Made by a program: the position numbers and the translations under genes | Shown: in pieces, positions 60,753 to 64,000 of the stretch | Position numbering within the stretch: position 1 is the first letter of the stretch | Layout: the number at the start of each line of letters is the position of its first letter | The notes under the pieces: model-generated | The model's input: only the letters and a program-made list of their open reading frames with translations | Told to the model about the DNA's origin: nothing | Databases searched by the model: none | Assembly: GCF_016865235.1 (NCBI RefSeq) | Contig: NZ_CP064030.1 | Span: forward strand, 3,906,001-3,970,000 | Direction of reading: 5' to 3' | Length of the DNA: 64,000 bases | DNA from: Dyella caseinilytica | GTDB lineage: Bacteria; Pseudomonadota; Gammaproteobacteria; Xanthomonadales; Rhodanobacteraceae

Positions 60753-61419
60753 GGCGATACCCCGAGCCGCGCATGGTACGGATTAGCGACGGCTCGCCAT
60801 CGTTGTCCACCTTGCGGCGCAGGCGCGCGATATGTACATCGATCAGATTGGTGCCAGGATCGAAGCGCAGCCCCCACACACTTTCGAAAATCATCGCACG
60901 CGTCAGCACTTGTCCCGGATAGCGCATCAGGAATTCCAGCAAGCGGTATTCCGTGGGCAGCAAGGTCAACTCGCGGCTGCCGCGGCGTGCGGTGCGGCTG
61001 ATCATGTCCAATTCCAGATCGGCCACGCGTAGCCGGGTTTGCGCCGGGTGATCTTGCCGGTGTCGGCGCAGCAGCACCTCGATGCGCGCCGCCATTTCAT
61101 CCGGCGCAAACGGCTTGGTGAGGTAATCGTCGCCACCTGCGCGCAGGCCGCGCACGCGTTCGTCCACATCGCCCATGGCGCTGATCATCAGCACCGGCGT
61201 GGTAATGCCGCGTTCGCGCAGTTGTTTCACCAAGGTCAGGCCATCCATGCTGGGCAGCATCAAGTCCAGGGTGATCGCATCGAAATGCGGCTCCTGCGCG
61301 CGCAGGAAACCTTGCTGGCCATCGTGCACGCGATCGGCGGTAATGCCGTGCGAGGCCAACTCCAGCACGATTTCGCGTGCCGTGATTTCGTCGTCTTCGA
61401 TGACCAGGATGTGGGGCAT
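60745..61419 (-). CDS. OmpR/PhoB-family response regulator
   Basis: A 224-aa two-domain regulator. The receiver has acidic pocket EDD (8-10), phospho-acceptor D52 (TLDLMLPSMDG) and K102 (YLTKPF). The C-terminal winged helix (about 130-224) has LTLLPTEYRLLEFLM and VDVHIxRLRRK-like sequence (IDVHIARLRRKVD). I prefer the start at 61419 (MPHILVIEDDE); an ATG 21 nt upstream is possible. It is the first gene of a regulator-kinase pair next to the RND efflux operon. Confidence 0.94.
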   Translation of the reverse strand: MPHILVIEDDEITAREIVLELASHGITADRVHDGQQGFLRAQEPHFDAITLDLMLPSMDGLTLVKQLRERGITTPVLMISAMGDVDERVRGLRAGGDDYLTKPFAPDEMAARIEVLLRRHRQDHPAQTRLRVADLELDMISRTARRGSRELTLLPTEYRLLEFLMRYPGQVLTRAMIFESVWGLRFDPGTNLIDVHIARLRRKVDNDGEPSLIRTMRGSGYRLG

Positions 61420-61534
61420 GCAGGTTACCGGCCGTTCCATCGTTGACCGTAAGGGTAGGCCATGGATGGGCTCAGGTGAATCGCGGATGGTTTTGCCTGA
61501 TTCATCCAGAGACTCTCATCCTGTAATCGCCCAC

Positions 61535-61564
61535 AACAAAAACGGCCTCCACAAGGGAGGCCGT
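61535..61564 (-). terminator. Rho-independent terminator of rpoH
   Basis: An inverted repeat ACGGCCTCC / GGAGGCCGT (loop ACAAG) is followed on the minus strand by TTTTTGTT. It lies 30 nt past the rpoH stop. Confidence 0.88.
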
Positions 61565-61593
61565 CATAACTCACGCTTTGAAGCGATGCCAGA

Positions 61594-62451
61594 TCAGGCC
61601 GCAAACAACCCGCGCATCTTCTTCATCGCATTCGCTTCAACCTGGCGAATACGCTCAGCGGAAACGCCATACTCATCCGCCAGATCCTGCAGCGTGGCCT
61701 TTTCCTCATTGAGCCAGCGGCGCTGGATGATGTCGCGCGAACGCTGGTCCAGCTTGCGCAGCGCATTCGACAGGGTTTCCAGCTGGTTGTCAGTCTGGTC
61801 GGCGTCGGCCACGTTCTGATACGGATCAGCGCCTTCGTCGACCAGGAACGCTTCCGGTGCCGGCTTGGCATCGTCCTCGGCATCCGCCGGGGCTTCGAAA
61901 CCGATGTCACGGCCGGACAGACGCGATTCCATCTCGCGCACCGTGGCCTCCGGCACGCCAAGGTCCTTGGCGACCATGCGCACTTCCTCGGCATTCATCC
62001 AGCCCAAGCGCTTTTTGCTCTTGCGCAGGTTGAAGAACAACTTGCGCTGCGCCTTGGTGGTGGCCACCTTCACGATGCGCCAGTTGCGCAGGATGAACTC
62101 GTGCATTTCTGCACGGATCCAGTGCACGGCAAAACTGACCAGGCGCACGCCCTGATCGGGGTCAAAACGCTTGACCGCCTTCATCAGGCCGATGTTGCCT
62201 TCCTGAATAAGATCGGACAGCTGCAGACCGTAGCCGCTATAGCCACGGGCCACGTGAACAACAAAGCGCAGGTGCGACATCACCAGCTTGCGGGCGGAGG
62301 CAAGATCCTCCTCCGACTGATAGCGGCGCGACAGGTCCTGCTCTTCTTCCTGGCTGAGCACCGGGATGCGGTGAACCGCCGAGATGTAGGCATCCAGACT
62401 GCCAACGACGCTGGGAACCGGCAAAGTGGCCGCTGCCAAGGCTTGGGACAT
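61594..62451 (-). CDS. rpoH: RNA polymerase heat-shock sigma factor sigma-32
   Basis: A 285-aa sigma-70-family protein. Region 2 (LVMSHLRFVVHVARGYSGYG, LIQEGNIGLMKAVKRFDPDQG) is followed by the RpoH box QRKLFFNLR (135-143), which is diagnostic. Region 4 (LQDLADEYGVSAERIRQVE) completes it. It directs transcription of chaperone and protease genes. AGGAGG lies 8 nt before the ATG at 62451. A perfect CIRCE element begins about 29 nt upstream of the start codon, which points to repression by HrcA in addition to the usual post-transcriptional control. Confidence 0.97.
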   Translation of the reverse strand: MSQALAAATLPVPSVVGSLDAYISAVHRIPVLSQEEEQDLSRRYQSEEDLASARKLVMSHLRFVVHVARGYSGYGLQLSDLIQEGNIGLMKAVKRFDPDQGVRLVSFAVHWIRAEMHEFILRNWRIVKVATTKAQRKLFFNLRKSKKRLGWMNAEEVRMVAKDLGVPEATVREMESRLSGRDIGFEAPADAEDDAKPAPEAFLVDEGADPYQNVADADQTDNQLETLSNALRKLDQRSRDIIQRRWLNEEKATLQDLADEYGVSAERIRQVEANAMKKMRGLFAA

Positions 62452-62479
62452 GTTGGAACCTCCTGAATATGGGGTCAGC

Positions 62480-62506
62480 TTAGCACTCTGGTACTTGGAG
62501 TGCTAA
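62480..62506. promoter_or_regulatory. CIRCE element (HrcA operator) upstream of rpoH
   Basis: TTAGCACTC-N9-GAGTGCTAA matches the CIRCE consensus at every arm position. It lies 29 nt upstream of the rpoH ATG, overlapping the promoter or early leader. CIRCE is bound by the heat-labile repressor HrcA, normally at groESL or dnaK operons. Confidence 0.93.
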
Positions 62507-62531
62507 AGGCGTCCGGAGTTCCGGCGCCTTT
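62505..62531 (-). terminator. Hairpin with T tail upstream of rpoH
   Basis: AAAGGCG(T)CCGG / CCGGCGCCTTT with loop AGTT and one bulge. On either strand it is followed by a short T run. It may terminate ung transcripts before rpoH; it abuts the CIRCE right arm. Confidence 0.45.
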
Positions 62532-62738
62532 TATGTACCGAATAGTACACGAATGCCCCGGCCTTGTCCAATCCGATGGTTGCCGGGAGGGGTGGTTTCA
62601 AGCATGACTTTTGGGGGCTGAAGGGCCGGTAAGCGGAGGTGCGGCAAAGAAAGGGGTTGCCTCGCCTTGGCAGAACAGCCCCGGCCTATCTGACGCTTAA
62701 GTCGGCGTCTCATTTCCCGCGCCATGGCGGGGTGGCGA

Positions 62739-63449
62739 TCAGGTGGCTTCGAGTTGGGCGCGAGGCGGTAGTGACCAGTCGATGGGTGGCTGCCCAATGT
62801 TTTCCAGGTAACGGTTGGCGGCAGAGAAATGCCCGCAACCGATAAAACCGCGATGCGCGGACAGCGGCGAGGGATGCACTGATTTCAGTACAGCGTGGCG
62901 GCGCGTATCGATCAGCTGGCCTTTGCGTTGCGCATAGGAGCCCCACAACATGAAAACGATGCCTTCGCGCTCGCGGTTAAGCGCGTCGATAGCTGCATCG
63001 GTAAAACCTTCCCAGCCCTTGCCTTGATGCGAAGCAGCCAGACTGCGCTCCACGGTAAGCACCGCATTGAGCAGTAGCACGCCGCGATCGGCCCACGGCG
63101 TGAGGCAGCCGTGATCGGGCGGCGCGATATTCAGGTCACGCTGGATTTCCTTGAAGATGTTGACCAGCGACGGGGGTGCCGGCACGCCCGGCCGCACGGA
63201 AAAACACAAACCATGTGCCTGCCCCGGCCCGTGATACGGATCCTGTCCCAGGATCACCACACGCACCGCATCGAACGACGTGTGCGAGAAGGCATTGAAG
63301 ATTTCCGGGCCAGGCGGATAGATCACCTTGCCGTTGCGCTTCTCCGCACGCAGAAACTCGGACAGCGCCCGCATGTCCGGCCGCTGCAGATAATCGCCAA
63401 TGCGCTCCTTCCACGAGGGCTCGAACTTGATGCGTTCTTCATCACTCAT
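62739..63449 (-). CDS. ung: Uracil-DNA glycosylase, family 1
   Basis: A 236-aa family 1 UDG with the water-activating loop ILGQDPYHG (D70), the uracil-binding LLLNAVLTVE and the DNA-intercalating HPSPLSAHRGF loop. It removes uracil from DNA to start base-excision repair. The length matches E. coli Ung (229). It starts 5 nt after the stop of the upstream response-regulator gene, so the two are probably co-transcribed. Confidence 0.97.
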   Translation of the reverse strand: MSDEERIKFEPSWKERIGDYLQRPDMRALSEFLRAEKRNGKVIYPPGPEIFNAFSHTSFDAVRVVILGQDPYHGPGQAHGLCFSVRPGVPAPPSLVNIFKEIQRDLNIAPPDHGCLTPWADRGVLLLNAVLTVERSLAASHQGKGWEGFTDAAIDALNREREGIVFMLWGSYAQRKGQLIDTRRHAVLKSVHPSPLSAHRGFIGCGHFSAANRYLENIGQPPIDWSLPPRAQLEAT

Positions 63450-63454
63450 TGCGG

Positions 63455-64000
63455 CTAGCCTGTTTCTTCGCGTGCGCGCAGATGTTGCGCCACACGCAAT
63501 TGAAACAGAAGCTTGGTGATCAGCAAACGTTCTTCGACCGGCTTTTCCACCAGGTCATTGGCGCCGGCACGGATCAGCATGGCCTGATTGTCGGGATTTT
63601 CATCACCGGTCATCACCAGCACCGGCAATTTGCCCTTGCCATAGCCGAAATCGGTGCGGATAAACTTGAGCAGGTCGCCGCCGGTCAGCTCGCCCTTGAG
63701 GCTGACGTCGGTCAGCACGACATCGACGCCGACCAAACCCTGCGCACGCTCGGTTTCCAGCATGGCCAGCGCATCTTCCACGCTGACCACATGGCGTACG
63801 GTAAGACCAATCTTCTCCAGCATGCGGCGTGTGGCCAGCGCGACGACGCGGCTGTCCTCCACGTACAGCACTACGCCTTCGGCGCTGCTTTCCGGCCGCA
63901 CATAGCCGCGGATGAATTCGGCCAGCGCCTGGAAGCCGAGTGATTTGTCGAAATAATCCGTGACGTGTTCGCCCAGCGCGCGGCGATGCAGGCGATCATC
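63455..64000 (-). CDS. Response regulator, C-terminal receiver domain (5' end outside window)
   Basis: The reading frame is open from the window edge to the stop at 63455. The visible 181 residues begin with a short helical region (GEHVTDYFDKSLGFQALAEFI). A receiver domain follows with acidic residues VEDS, phospho-acceptor Asp in VVLTDVSLKG, Thr in VLVMTGDE and Lys in VEKPVEE. No output domain follows the receiver. A GTG at 63901 could serve as a start, but the upstream frame stays open and coding-like, so the gene very likely extends beyond the window, perhaps with a second receiver. It precedes ung by 5 nt. Confidence 0.8.
   Translation of the reverse strand, partial: DDRLHRRALGEHVTDYFDKSLGFQALAEFIRGYVRPESSAEGVVLYVEDSRVVALATRRMLEKIGLTVRHVVSVEDALAMLETERAQGLVGVDVVLTDVSLKGELTGGDLLKFIRTDFGYGKGKLPVLVMTGDENPDNQAMLIRAGANDLVEKPVEERLLITKLLFQLRVAQHLRAREETG

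Overview
The window is a stretch of chromosome from a fairly high-GC gammaproteobacterium. The gene content (Oar-like TonB-dependent receptors, a short AMP nucleosidase, a three-domain glutaredoxin/rhodanese protein, TPR-sulfotransferase, homodimeric AceE, RpoH, PriA) fits the Lysobacterales/Xanthomonadales and most likely the Rhodanobacteraceae (Dyella/Rhodanobacter/Luteibacter-like). That placement is inference from gene types, not a database match. I see no rRNA, tRNA, transposase, integrase, phage gene or CRISPR array.

Layout. (1) 1-3.9 kb: a glutathione S-transferase, a small membrane-anchored protein, and aceE. (2) 4.2-18.2 kb: fifteen minus-strand genes, packed with ATGA/TGATG stop-start overlaps, that read as one aromatic-ring catabolic operon. 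In transcription order they are: Rieske ferredoxin, a 101-aa helical/HTH-like protein, Rieske oxygenase alpha subunit, SDR, IclR regulator, type I extradiol dioxygenase, FAD ferredoxin reductase, cupin, alpha/beta hydrolase, an atypical SDR, an aspartate-dehydrogenase-family enzyme, aldehyde dehydrogenase, ThDP enzyme, MFS permease and an outer-membrane MetA-type protein. Together they supply uptake, ring hydroxylation, rearomatisation, meta-cleavage, hydrolysis and an unusual lower pathway. (3) 18.8-27.8 kb: housekeeping genes (maeB, a DUF1704/MATCAP-like metallopeptidase, rsgA, an aminotransferase, SGNH hydrolase, LpxH-like phosphoesterase, Grx4 fusion).

(4) 28.4-40.5 kb: three large Oar-like TonB-dependent receptors and a TPR-sulfotransferase. 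The two minus-strand receptors are a tandem duplication. The duplicated unit carried the 3' end of the neighbouring amn gene with it: a decayed amn tail with nonsense changes survives between the two receptors. (5) 40.9-50.7 kb: amn, a DegV protein, DUF4124 protein, SDR, small lipoprotein, orphan ABC ATPase, sppA, MATE pump and DUF3667 protein, with two kinds of dispersed palindromic repeat. (6) 51.1-64 kb: priA preceded by an inverted pair of consensus DnaA boxes, an RND tripartite efflux operon next to its own two-component system, rpoH with a perfect CIRCE (HrcA operator) just upstream, ung, and a response regulator cut by the window edge.

The best candidates for something undescribed are the 15-gene catabolic operon (aspartate dehydrogenase and a ThDP enzyme in place of the usual meta-pathway lower genes, an SDR with a swapped active site, and a small HTH-like protein inside the oxygenase genes), the receptor/sulfotransferase locus with its duplication scar, and HrcA-type control of rpoH.
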